Part shown: piece by piece, positions 6,546 through 14,145 of the stretch
Layout of the letters: each line of letters opens with the position of its first letter
Numbering within the stretch: the stretch's first letter is position 1
Assembly (NCBI GenBank): GCA_021153165.1
Contig: JAGKTZ010000045.1
Span: 1-15,288, forward strand
Length of the DNA stretch: 15,288 nt
Reading direction: 5' to 3'
From: Prevotellaceae bacterium
GTDB lineage: Bacteria > Bacteroidota > Bacteroidia > Bacteroidales > Bacteroidaceae
The notes under the pieces: model-generated
Seen by the model: the letters and a program-made list of their open reading frames with translations, nothing else
What the model was told of the DNA's origin: nothing
Database searches by the model: none
Made by a program: the position numbers and the translations under genes

Positions 6546-7529
6546 CTAGAAACCATAGGGATTCATTCCCTTGAATCGCGCATTCATTTCGTTTTCGAGA
6601 TTCGAGAATTCACCTTCGATTACGCTGGCAGCATCGGGTTGCAATTCCAGGCTCTTCTTCAGGTCCTCGGCCGCCCCCTTTTCGTTGTGCAATTTGTACT
6701 TCACCGCGCCGCGCTCACGATAGGCTTCGGCAAAGTCGGGTTGCAGTTCGATCGTTTCGTTCCACATGCCCAGAGCATCACTCCAGCGCTCCGTAGCGGC
6801 CAAGATTGTGCCCAAAAGCAGACTTGCTTCGCGGTGGAAGGGGTTGAGTTCGAGCAAACGGCGCACTGCTGCTTCGGCGCCGTCATTATCTCCTGTCTGC
6901 AGCAGCCCCTGTGCGTGCAAGTGGTGCACTTCTTCGTTTTCGGGTGCCAGTTCGAGCAGATGTGCCGTATCCTCTATCGCCTGAGCGCCTTGTCCCATAG
7001 ACACCAGCACACGAGCACGTAGCAAGTAGGCGGGCAGGAATTCGGCATCTTCGGCCAGGATTTGCGTCAGTGTGGCTACGGCAAAGATGGCATTGCCTGT
7101 ATGATAATCGGCCTCGGCTACGAGATAGCGCACCGAGATTTCCTGTGCATCTTCGGCCTTCACTCGGCTGAGCGTCTGGCGCATTTCTGCGTACATCTGC
7201 AGTTCTCCCTCCGCACGAGCCAGGAGTAGCATGACGTTGGTATTTTCTGGCTCGGCATCGGCCAGTACGGCGAGCACCTCGCGTGCTTGTTCATAACTGC
7301 CCTGACGGAAGAGCGCCTCGGCCAGGAGTGCTTGGACCGACAAGTCATCTTGTATCTCGAGCGCTGCTTCGAAACATTTCACGGCAAAGGGTATTTCGCC
7401 CATAGACATGGCACGCACACCATCATCGCGCAGGGTATTGAAATTGCGTGTTTGGCTGGCTTCACTTTGCTCGGGAGTAGTCGAAGTTTCTTTGCCTGAA
7501 GCACCAAATAGTTTGCTTAAGAAAGACAT
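6546..7529 (-). CDS. Tetratricopeptide-repeat protein
   Basis: This 327-residue protein has no signal peptide. After a short polar N-terminus (MSFLSKLFGASGKETS) it is built of tandem 34-residue TPR helices from about residue 33 to 315. Typical signatures are AMSMGEIPFAVKCFEAALEI, ALFRQGSYEQAREVL, EAYRERGAVKYKLHNEKGAA and the Asp/Glu-Pro turns between repeats. TPR arrays mediate protein-protein contacts; no enzymatic domain is present, so the partner and process cannot be named. It follows fabI by 75 bp on the same strand with no terminator between, so co-transcription is plausible. A solid terminator follows. The C-terminus (FKGMNPYGF) is short and unremarkable. Confidence 0.88.
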   Translation of the reverse strand: MSFLSKLFGASGKETSTTPEQSEASQTRNFNTLRDDGVRAMSMGEIPFAVKCFEAALEIQDDLSVQALLAEALFRQGSYEQAREVLAVLADAEPENTNVMLLLARAEGELQMYAEMRQTLSRVKAEDAQEISVRYLVAEADYHTGNAIFAVATLTQILAEDAEFLPAYLLRARVLVSMGQGAQAIEDTAHLLELAPENEEVHHLHAQGLLQTGDNDGAEAAVRRLLELNPFHREASLLLGTILAATERWSDALGMWNETIELQPDFAEAYRERGAVKYKLHNEKGAAEDLKKSLELQPDAASVIEGEFSNLENEMNARFKGMNPYGF

Positions 7530-7604
7530 ACCAAATAGGGTTAAGGGGATTAAAGTTGACGTTGAACGAATAGGGTTTAACTATGCTGTCACAATGATCA
7601 ATGA

Positions 7605-8462
7605 TTAGCCATAGATCACCTTACCCTCTTCATCTTCGTAGGGGGCCAGATCCTTGGCATATTGATTCATGGCACGGAGGCTCATACCCATTGACGAGAA
7701 GCCGCCGTCGTGATAGAGATTCTGCATAGTCACCTTGCGTGTGAAGTCTGAGAAGAGCATCACGCAGTAGTCTGCACACTCGTCGGCCGAAGCATTGCCG
7801 AGCGGAGACATCTTGCCGGCGAAGTCCATCAGGTTCTCCATCTCCTTGATACCCTTGCCCGCAGTCGTGGGTGTGGGCGATTGCGAGATAGTATTGACGC
7901 GCACGCCCTTTTCGCGGCCATAGATGTAGCCAAAACCACGTGCGATGCTTTCCAGCATACTCTTGGCATCTGCCATATCATTGTAGCCGAAGAAGGTGCG
8001 CTGTGCTGCGACATAGGTCAGTGCTACCACACTGCCGCCCTCAGCGATGGCGTCTTGTTTCTTAGCCACTTGCAACATTTTGTGGAACGAAATGGCCGAG
8101 ATATCCAGGGTCTTTTGCAGGTAACCGTAGTCCAGGTTGTCGTACGTACGACCCTTGCGCACGTTGGGGCTCATACCGATCGAGTGCAATACGAAATCTA
8201 CGGGACCGCCAAAGTGCTGTATGCTTTCGGCAAATACACGTTCCAAGTCCTCTACGCTTGTAGCATCGGCGGGGATGATTGGGGCATTGAGGCGTTCGGA
8301 CAGTTCGTTCAGTTCGCCCATACGCAGCGCCATAGGTGTGTTGCTCAGTGTGATCTGTGCACCCTCGGCTACACAGCGTTCTGCGACTTTCCAAGCGATA
8401 GACTCTGAGTTGAGCGCACCGAATATAATACCACGTTTTCCTTTCAATAAATTGTGTGTCAT
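7605..8462 (-). CDS. fabI: Enoyl-[acyl-carrier-protein] reductase (NAD(P)H), FabI type
   Basis: This protein performs the last reduction of each fatty-acid elongation cycle, turning trans-2-enoyl-ACP into acyl-ACP. I use the ATG at 8462, giving 285 residues, because the family starts MTHNLLKGKRG; an upstream TTG frame would add nine residues with no family support. The SDR-type nucleotide fold begins GIIFGALNSESIAWKVA (residues 11-27). HSIGMSP (93-99) lines the cofactor pocket. The catalytic set is Y150, Y160 and K167 (the YNDMADAK motif), with the same spacing as E. coli Y146, Y156 and K163. The TISQSPTPTTAGKGI loop is the substrate-binding segment. It has its own promoter and a hairpin in its roughly 75-nt leader, and the TPR gene follows. 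FabI is also the triclosan target; nothing here predicts sensitivity or resistance. Confidence 0.96.
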   Translation of the reverse strand: MTHNLLKGKRGIIFGALNSESIAWKVAERCVAEGAQITLSNTPMALRMGELNELSERLNAPIIPADATSVEDLERVFAESIQHFGGPVDFVLHSIGMSPNVRKGRTYDNLDYGYLQKTLDISAISFHKMLQVAKKQDAIAEGGSVVALTYVAAQRTFFGYNDMADAKSMLESIARGFGYIYGREKGVRVNTISQSPTPTTAGKGIKEMENLMDFAGKMSPLGNASADECADYCVMLFSDFTRKVTMQNLYHDGGFSSMGMSLRAMNQYAKDLAPYEDEEGKVIYG

Positions 8463-8493
8463 CTTTTTAAAAATTAAGTTTGGTAACAATAAC

Positions 8494-8525
8494 TCCTCAT
8501 TCTTTCATTGATTTAGAAATGAGGA
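8494..8525 (-). other. Hairpin in the fabI 5' leader
   Basis: TCCTCATT (minus, 8525-8518) pairs perfectly with AATGAGGA (8501-8494) around a 16-nt loop. It lies between the predicted promoter (8545-8576) and the fabI start (8462), so it should be in the mRNA leader. No T-tract follows, so it is not an intrinsic terminator. A role in control or stability is inference. Confidence 0.55.
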
Positions 8526-8544
8526 TTACCTTAAAAAATCAGCA

Positions 8545-8576
8545 CAAAATTACAGATTCTGTGCAAAACACACAAG
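8545..8576 (-). promoter_or_regulatory. Promoter of fabI
   Basis: On the minus strand CTTG (8573-8576), a 20-bp spacer and TAATTTTG (8545-8552) match the Bacteroidetes pattern with one mismatch in the -33 box. The predicted transcript start near 8538 gives a leader of about 75 nt. Confidence 0.6.
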
Positions 8577-8805
8577 AAAAAAATGCTAAAAAGGTACATT
8601 CACATATTATTTATCTCATTTTCGCCCATATTGTTATAAAAATCTACTTTTATCCTATTTCATCTGCATAAATTTACGCATAAAAAACCAAAAACAAGTT
8701 TAAACGCTTTACACAAAACTCAATTTAGAGAATTATATTGAGACGATATTTAAAAAGATAGACAAATTTATAAGTCAACACCGCGCAGTTTTTCTATACT
8801 TTTCG
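8577..8805. other. AT-rich divergent intergenic spacer
   Basis: This is the middle of the 416-bp gap between fabI and the nitroreductase. It has no supported gene. Very AT-rich sequence contains one imperfect 16-bp palindrome, TGCATAAATTTACGCA (8665-8680), with a single mismatched pair. Otherwise I see nothing recognisable. Confidence 0.5.
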
Positions 8806-8813
8806 TATATTTG
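8806..8813 (+). promoter_or_regulatory. Promoter -7 box of the nitroreductase gene
   Basis: TATATTTG matches TAnnTTTG and lies 66 bp upstream of the ATG at 8879. A -33 TTTG is not evident at normal spacing. Confidence 0.5.
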
Positions 8814-8878
8814 CGCTTCAACGACGAACTTTTAATAACAAAAGATTAAAGTTGGAAAAATTAGAGAATAAAAGGAAT

Positions 8879-9412
8879 ATGAACAACACCTGTGATATCG
8901 TACTCGAACAGATGAAGTCACGCCGCAGCGTGAGAAAGTTTTTACCCCAAATGCCAGAACGATGGATGCTTGAAAAGGTCGTCGAGGCTGGGCTTTGGGC
9001 GCCATCTGGTCATAACAAACAGCCCTGGGCCTTCGTCGTGGTGACAGACGAAGAAACCAAGCGACAATTGGCCGAAGACAATAAGGCTTTTTGCGACTTC
9101 GAAACGGCCAACCCATTCTATGACGCACCAGCCTATATCATCGTGTTGGCACAAAAGTCGACACGCACTTACCTCTACGACGGGGCCTTGGCTATGGGGC
9201 AGATGATGATTGCCGCACATACCCTGGGCTTGGGCACATGCTGGATACACCGCGCACGCCAAACCTTCGAATTGACACGCTGGCAGAAGTGGTTGAAATC
9301 TCTCGGCTTCGAGGGCGAATACGAAGGCATCGGCCACTTGGCAATCGGTTACCCCGAAGGTGCTTTGCCTAATGCTCGACCCAGAAAAGAAGGGTTGGTA
9401 AAATTTGTGTAA
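8879..9412 (+). CDS. Nitroreductase-family flavoprotein
   Basis: This is an FMN-dependent NAD(P)H oxidoreductase of the nitroreductase superfamily. I start at the ATG at 8879 (MNNTCDIVLEQM, 177 residues), preceded by an AGGA ribosome-site-like sequence. The longer frame would need a TTG start and has no extra conserved residues. FMN-binding signatures are SRRSVRKF near residue 14, APSGHNKQPW near 42-51, and the GLGTCWI segment with the LAIGYPEG turn near the C-terminus. The length (170-190 residues) suits the small single-domain branch. Such enzymes reduce nitro compounds, quinones or related substrates; the natural substrate cannot be told from sequence. It has its own promoter and is 126 bp from the next gene, so it may be separately transcribed. 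Confidence 0.92.
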   Translation: MNNTCDIVLEQMKSRRSVRKFLPQMPERWMLEKVVEAGLWAPSGHNKQPWAFVVVTDEETKRQLAEDNKAFCDFETANPFYDAPAYIIVLAQKSTRTYLYDGALAMGQMMIAAHTLGLGTCWIHRARQTFELTRWQKWLKSLGFEGEYEGIGHLAIGYPEGALPNARPRKEGLVKFV

Positions 9413-9538
9413 GCCCCCGTGCTCAGCGCATCAAAGGTACGTGAGCTCAGAGTGATCCTTGTATCCTGAGGCAAAACCTTTTTGACAATAATCTCCGACC
9501 TCTTTTCTCTTCATCCACCCCCTTTACCCCACACACCT

Positions 9539-10105
9539 ATGAAATATCTATTTGTATCCGACATACACGGTTCGCTGACTGCTCTGCAAAAAATCCTGCA
9601 TATCTTTGACACCCAGCAGTGCGACATGCTCTGCCTGGGCGGAGACCTCCTGAACTACGGCCCAAGGAACGGTTTGCCGGAAGGACTTGATCCGATGGCA
9701 ATCGCTGAGGAACTGAACAAAAGAGCAGACCGAATTATCGCCGTAAGAGGCAACTGCGATTCGGAAGTAGACCAAATGCTGCTGGAGTTTCCCATGCTGG
9801 GCGACTATGCCTTGATTGTGGACAACGGGGTAAGACTCCTTTTGACACACGGTCACTTGTGCGATGACGCTCCCTGGATGACGGGAGTCGATGTCGTAGT
9901 CAAAGGGCACACACACTTGTGCCATATCACGCGGAATATAGGTGTCAATCAGTTGGAGTGCAACCTCGGTTCGCCTACATTCCCGAAAGGAGGCAACAAA
10001 CCCACTTATGCGATTTGGGAAAACGGATGTATGAAGTTGTTCACCCTGGATGGTGAATTATTGGCTGAACATACTTTGTCCGCCGCGCCATCTATTGATG
10101 TATAG
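9539..10105 (+). CDS. YfcE-like metallophosphoesterase
   Basis: This 188-residue protein is a calcineurin-like metallophosphoesterase of the YfcE/MJ0936 group, which hydrolyse phosphodiester bonds using a two-metal site. All metal-binding blocks are present: SDIHG (D8, H10), GGD (D36), GNCD (N72, D74), THGH (H104, H106) and GHTH (H124, H126). The start is the ATG at 9539 (MKYLFVSDIHG); an upstream TTG frame adds a proline-rich 19-residue tail of no family value. The length is almost that of E. coli YfcE (184). Its stop lies three bases before the GSCFA gene, so the two are co-transcribed. The physiological substrate is unknown. The 126-bp gap upstream holds only weak short inverted repeats (CTCAG/CTGAG) and no clear promoter box. 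Confidence 0.92.
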   Translation: MKYLFVSDIHGSLTALQKILHIFDTQQCDMLCLGGDLLNYGPRNGLPEGLDPMAIAEELNKRADRIIAVRGNCDSEVDQMLLEFPMLGDYALIVDNGVRLLLTHGHLCDDAPWMTGVDVVVKGHTHLCHITRNIGVNQLECNLGSPTFPKGGNKPTYAIWENGCMKLFTLDGELLAEHTLSAAPSIDV

Positions 10106-10108
10106 AAT

Positions 10109-11173
10109 ATGAAAGCGAGCAACGAGGATATGCAATTTCGCACTACGGTAGAGTGGCATGACGACGAAGCAGGATGGATTCGTCCCGCTTCGCACTTATT
10201 ATTGCTGGGGTCGTGCTTTGCTGACGCCGTGGGCGGATGGTTGCAACAGAAGATGCCTAGCCAACACATCTGCATCAACCCCTTTGGTACGCTTTACAAT
10301 CCCCAGAGCATTGCCACGGCGCTACATTATCTGATCGACGACACCGAGGAAATACCACAGCACACCTATATCGAAGGGAGCGACGGCATGTGGCACAATT
10401 TACTCTTTGCCGGCATAGTGTCTGCTCCCACGCTAGCAGAATGTCAGGCCCGCGTTGCTCAAGCACTAACCAAAGGCAGGAAAGCCCTACGCTCGGCTGA
10501 TCATATATTCATCACCTTGAGCACGGATCACGTCTATCGTTGGATAAAGCAGGGGGCGGAAGAAAAAATCGTTGTAGCCAATTGCCACAAAGAGCCAGCG
10601 AGATATTTTGCCGAGGAGGTGATGAGCATAGATGAAACCATCAGCGCACTGTCCGCCGAGCTGGAGAAAATACAACAGATTGGGGGTAAACAGAACGCCA
10701 CCCCCACCCCACTCCACAAACGGATTGTGTTCACGCTAAGTCCCTTCAGATACCTGAAGCATGGGATGCACGAAAGCGCATTAAGCAAAGCGCGACTGAT
10801 GATAAGCATCGATGAAATTTGCAAAAGGCATGCAGGCACAAAGTATTTTCCTGCTTACGAAATCATCAATGATGAATTACGCGACTACAGATTCTATGCC
10901 CCCGACATGATACATCCTTCGCCTGTTGCCGTGGAATTTATCGGACGACGTCTAATGCAGTGGACATTTACGCCCGAGATGAAGATTTTCTCCGAAGAGT
11001 ATGAAGCGCTGACAAGAGACTTTTCTCATCGTCTCCTACATCCAGATTCGCCCGAGGCACAGAAATTTATCACAAGACGTGAGGAAAAGAAAAAAGCATT
11101 TTGTGCAAAATACAATCTGCCTGACCTTGTCCTAAATAATCAAGACAACAAAAAAAATCCTTACGACCTTTAA
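10109..11173 (+). CDS. GSCFA-family protein
   Basis: This 354-residue protein carries the family's name-giving motif GSCFA (residues 34-38) and the following NPFGTLYNP block (57-65). A conserved YAPDMIHPSPVAVEFI segment near residue 270 has a DxxH pair. The GSC-then-DxxH order resembles the catalytic Ser and Asp-His of SGNH hydrolases, so a hydrolase or esterase activity is a reasonable inference, but the family's role has not been established to my knowledge. There is no signal peptide, so it is likely cytoplasmic. It sits between a metallophosphoesterase (3-bp gap) and murF-alr (25-bp gap), suggesting one transcript and possibly a cell-envelope role. The C-terminus is a lysine-rich helix (RREEKKKAF) that may be disordered. 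Confidence 0.9.
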   Translation: MKASNEDMQFRTTVEWHDDEAGWIRPASHLLLLGSCFADAVGGWLQQKMPSQHICINPFGTLYNPQSIATALHYLIDDTEEIPQHTYIEGSDGMWHNLLFAGIVSAPTLAECQARVAQALTKGRKALRSADHIFITLSTDHVYRWIKQGAEEKIVVANCHKEPARYFAEEVMSIDETISALSAELEKIQQIGGKQNATPTPLHKRIVFTLSPFRYLKHGMHESALSKARLMISIDEICKRHAGTKYFPAYEIINDELRDYRFYAPDMIHPSPVAVEFIGRRLMQWTFTPEMKIFSEEYEALTRDFSHRLLHPDSPEAQKFITRREEKKKAFCAKYNLPDLVLNNQDNKKNPYDL

Positions 11174-11198
11174 CCCACTAAACCTTCCCACTACAAAT

Positions 11199-13685
11199 AT
11201 GCCTTACTCTATATTAAAAATAGCCACATTGGTGGGTGCAGCACGTTACGGCACGCACGAAGCAGATATTGACACGTTGCTCACAGACAGTCGTTCGTTG
11301 GCCTTTCCCGAGACCACCTTATTTTTTGCCCTGCGCACCGCTGTCGGCGATGGACATTTATATATTCCACAACTTTATAGTCGCGGCGTGAAGTGCTTTG
11401 TCGTGGACACCCTCCCTGATGATTGGGAGACGGCATTCCCCCAAGCTACTTTTCTGAAAGTGCCCCATCCGCTGAAAGCATTGCAAAGATTGGCAGAGCG
11501 CCATCGCGAAGAGATGAACTGCCACGTCGTGGGCGTGACGGGTTCTAATGGCAAGACCATCATCAAGGAATGGCTCTACCAACTCCTATCACGCGATCAA
11601 CACGTAGCCCGTTCGCCACGCTCATACAACAGCCAGTTGGGCGTCCCCCTATCCGTGTGGTTGATGCGCCCTGAGCATACCGTGGCGATATTTGAGGCTG
11701 GCATCTCTCGCCCAGGCGAAATGGCATCGCTGCGAGACATCATCCAACCCACCCTAGGCATCATGGCCAATATTGGTACGGCTCATAGCGAGCACTTCTC
11801 TTCTCTGGAGGAGAAATGTTTGGAAAAATTACAATTGATGAAGGATTGCCACGCACTGGTCTACGAGGCCGACGACGCCCTGGTCAGCAATTGCATCAAG
11901 CAAAGTGCATTTCGCGGCACACATTTGACATGGTCGAAAACGGGCGCTGCGGCCACTGTGCACATCCAAGCTATCACCAGACAAGATGCGCAGACGCACT
12001 TTTCCTTCGTTTATCAGGGCGAAGTCTATCACACCCACATTCCATTTGCCGACGAAGCCTCGCTACAAAACAGTCTGCACTGCCTCACGGCCGCACTGCA
12101 TTTGGGCGTCGAGCCCGCACATTTGGCTACACGCCTACCTCTGCTCGAACCCGTCGCTATGCGGATGGAAGTGAAGCAGGGTACGGGTGAAAATATACTG
12201 ATCAACGATGCCTATAATTCCGACTTGACGTCACTCGACATCGCCCTGGATTTCATGAGCCGCCGCGCCGAGAGCAGCAGTGCCGATGGGGTGAAACGCC
12301 GCAAGGTGCTCGTGCTCTCAGACATTCAGCAAAGTGGCGTGAGTGAAGCCGAGTTGTGGCGACAAGTAGCCGACATGTGCTCGGCACGTGGCGTAGATCA
12401 TCTCGTCGGCGTAGGTGTCTCTATAGCCCAGGTGCGCCAGCATTTTGCCATCCCCTGCGACCTGTTTGAAAGCACTGCCGAACTGCTGCAAAGCGGCTTG
12501 CTCGACACCATCGCCGACTCGGTCATTCTGATCAAGGGCGCTCGCCAATTCTCCTTCGAGGATATCGCAGCACACCTATCACTGCGTGTACACGAAACCA
12601 CACTCGAGGTCAACCTCGCCGCCGTTTCCAAAAACCTCCATTTCTACCGTTCACACCTCGCTCCGCAGACCAAAGTCATCTGCATGGTCAAGGCAGCAGG
12701 CTACGGCACGGGTAGCGTCGAGATAGCCAAGACGCTGCAAGATCGCGGCGTGGACTATCTGGCCGTAGCGGTGGCTGATGAAGGTGTGGAGTTGCGCCGA
12801 GCGGGCATCACGGCCAACATCATGGTGATGAATCCAGAGAAAGCTACACTGCATACGTTGTTCCAATACAACCTGGAACCCGAAGTCTACAGTTTCTCCA
12901 TGCTCGAGATGCTGATTCGTGCAGCAGGAGCCGAGGGGGTGACCGATTTTCCCATTCACTTAAAATTAGACACCGGTATGCATCGTCTCGGTTTCTCTCC
13001 CCGTCGAGATATGCCCCGTCTGATCGACCGACTGTTGCACCAGAATGCATTGACGCCACGTTCCGTCTTTTCACATTTCGTAGGTGCAGATAGCCCCGAG
13101 TTTGATGCATTTTCTGCACAACAATTCCAGCTCTTCTTTGAGGGAGCTCAAACGCTTCAGACAGCCTTTCCCCACCACATCCTGCGTCACATCTGCAACT
13201 CGGCTGGTATCGCGCGTTTCCACGAACGACACCTCGATATGGTGCGCCTGGGTATCGGTCTTTATGGCATTGACCCTATAGACAATCGTGTACTGCACAA
13301 TGTTGCCACACTACGTACCACGATTCTGCAGATTCACGAAATCCCAGCAGGTGAAAGCATTGGTTATTCGCGGCGCACCTTCACCGATCGCCCCACACGC
13401 ATCGCCGTGTTGCCGATAGGTTATGCCGACGGATTGGACCGCAGATTGGGCAACCGCGTCGGACACTGTCTGGTGGATGGTCGGCCAGCGCCCTATATGG
13501 GCAATATCTGTATGGATGTCTGTATGATCGATGTGACCGATATCCCCTGTAACGAGGGCGACAGCGTCGAAATCTTTGGCGACCACCTACCTATCTCCAC
13601 CCTGAGCGACACCCTGGGCACCATCCCCTACGAGATACTGACCTCTGTAGGCGGCCGCATCAAACGTGTGTATATACAGGAATAA
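11199..13685 (+). CDS. murF-alr: Bifunctional UDP-MurNAc-tripeptide-D-Ala-D-Ala ligase / alanine racemase
   Basis: This 828-residue fusion combines two steps of peptidoglycan precursor synthesis. Residues about 1-455 are MurF, which uses ATP to join D-Ala-D-Ala to UDP-MurNAc-tripeptide. The Mur ligase P-loop is GVTGSNGKT (112-120, K119), followed by the NSQLGVPLS block and the NDAYNSD motif of the C-terminal domain. Residues about 465-828 are a fold-III alanine racemase, a PLP enzyme making D-alanine. MVKAAGYGTGS holds the PLP lysine (K498), GYSRRTF the catalytic tyrosine (Y723), and PIGYADGLDRR the conserved loop. Fusion of these two enzymes is typical of Bacteroidetes and couples D-Ala supply to its use. 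It closes the operon with the phosphoesterase and GSCFA genes and is followed by a strong terminator. No frameshift or missing key residue is seen. Confidence 0.97.
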   Translation: MPYSILKIATLVGAARYGTHEADIDTLLTDSRSLAFPETTLFFALRTAVGDGHLYIPQLYSRGVKCFVVDTLPDDWETAFPQATFLKVPHPLKALQRLAERHREEMNCHVVGVTGSNGKTIIKEWLYQLLSRDQHVARSPRSYNSQLGVPLSVWLMRPEHTVAIFEAGISRPGEMASLRDIIQPTLGIMANIGTAHSEHFSSLEEKCLEKLQLMKDCHALVYEADDALVSNCIKQSAFRGTHLTWSKTGAAATVHIQAITRQDAQTHFSFVYQGEVYHTHIPFADEASLQNSLHCLTAALHLGVEPAHLATRLPLLEPVAMRMEVKQGTGENILINDAYNSDLTSLDIALDFMSRRAESSSADGVKRRKVLVLSDIQQSGVSEAELWRQVADMCSARGVDHLVGVGVSIAQVRQHFAIPCDLFESTAELLQSGLLDTIADSVILIKGARQFSFEDIAAHLSLRVHETTLEVNLAAVSKNLHFYRSHLAPQTKVICMVKAAGYGTGSVEIAKTLQDRGVDYLAVAVADEGVELRRAGITANIMVMNPEKATLHTLFQYNLEPEVYSFSMLEMLIRAAGAEGVTDFPIHLKLDTGMHRLGFSPRRDMPRLIDRLLHQNALTPRSVFSHFVGADSPEFDAFSAQQFQLFFEGAQTLQTAFPHHILRHICNSAGIARFHERHLDMVRLGIGLYGIDPIDNRVLHNVATLRTTILQIHEIPAGESIGYSRRTFTDRPTRIAVLPIGYADGLDRRLGNRVGHCLVDGRPAPYMGNICMDVCMIDVTDIPCNEGDSVEIFGDHLPISTLSDTLGTIPYEILTSVGGRIKRVYIQE

Positions 13686-13718
13686 CGGAGGCTATTACAA
13701 TCAGCGCCAACAAGACAA

Positions 13719-13768
13719 ATGAAAGGCAATATAGTGAGAACAACACCAATTGCCTTTCATTTTTTTAT
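13719..13768 (+). terminator. Rho-independent terminator after murF-alr
   Basis: ATGAAAGGCAAT (13719-13730) pairs perfectly with ATTGCCTTTCAT (13749-13760) over 12 bp with an 18-nt loop, followed by T7ATTTT. It starts 33 bp after the stop codon. Confidence 0.9.
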
Positions 13769-13806
13769 TTTCAAGAGAGAGGAGACAATCCTTGTCTATT
13801 ATAACT

Positions 13807-14134
13807 ACGTGAGTTCGGTATAAGTTCTATGTTATTTAATCCATGACGGCGATTCTCTCAAAGGATGATGATAAAAAAAAGTCTTACCTTTTTAAAATTT
13901 TGCGACGTCTCGTTGAAATTATCTAAGACTTTTTTTCAACAAAACGTCGCATTTTTTTAGTACCTCCTCGAAACATTTGCATATTTCGTATAGTCTACAG
14001 AAAAAATCCTACTAAAATAGCATCGCTCACAGGCCTATTGATTCAGATACGATTACTTGATTTTTGTACCACGAAGTCACAAATGAATTTTTGCCTTATG
14101 CATTTTCATAACTTCAGTTATACCGAACTCACGC
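13807..14134. mobile_element. Candidate MITE-like element between murF-alr and coaE
   Basis: A 328-bp AT-rich segment is bounded by perfect 16-bp terminal inverted repeats: CGTGAGTTCGGTATAA at 13808-13823 and its complement TTATACCGAACTCACG at 14118-14133. Further partial similarity (GTTAT) lies inside the repeats. Immediately outside, the 7-bp sequence TATAACT occurs on both sides as a direct repeat (13800-13806 and 14135-14141), as a target-site duplication would. No transposase frame of useful length is present, so it would be non-autonomous. Joining the flanks at one TATAACT restores a coaE end of CAG-TTA-TAA-TAG, which argues that the element was inserted. The IS family supplying transposase cannot be named from sequence alone. 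The alternative is chance symmetry around coaE's own 3' hairpin. Confidence 0.6.
13874..13958. other. Interleaved inverted repeats with T-tracts, attenuator-like
   Basis: Two inverted repeats overlap in the order A-B-A'-B'. A (13874-13886) pairs with A' (13924-13936) over 13 perfect bases, AAAAAAAGTCTTA. B (13901-13917) pairs with B' (13935-13951) as TGCGACGT plus GTTGAA, separated by a 3-nt internal loop. On the plus strand the B hairpin ends in T7 (13952-13958), like a terminator. On the minus strand the A hairpin ends in T8. The two cannot easily form in full together. The minus strand also has AGGAGGT before a nine-codon frame (MRRFVEKKS, 13923-13952) whose start and stop lie inside these arms. 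Confidence 0.6.
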
Positions 14135-14145
14135 TATAACTGAAG
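14112..14145 (-). terminator. Hairpin spanning the coaE stop codon
   Basis: CTTCAGTTATA (minus, 14145-14135) pairs perfectly over 11 bp with TATAACTGAAG (minus, 14122-14112). The loop consists of the outer part of the element's right inverted repeat. The left arm includes coaE's last codons and the first two bases of its stop. No T-tract follows (TTATGAAAA), so termination is possible but not assured. Confidence 0.4.

Noticed and set aside
9482..9538. N-terminal extension of the YfcE-like protein from a TTG codon
   Set aside because: It adds a proline-rich stretch before MKYLFVSDIHG, which is already a normal family start.
9413..9538. Short inverted repeats (GCTCA/TGAGC, CTCAG/CTGAG) after the nitroreductase gene as a terminator
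   Set aside because: Stems are only 5-6 bp with long loops and no T-tract directly after, so termination is not supported.
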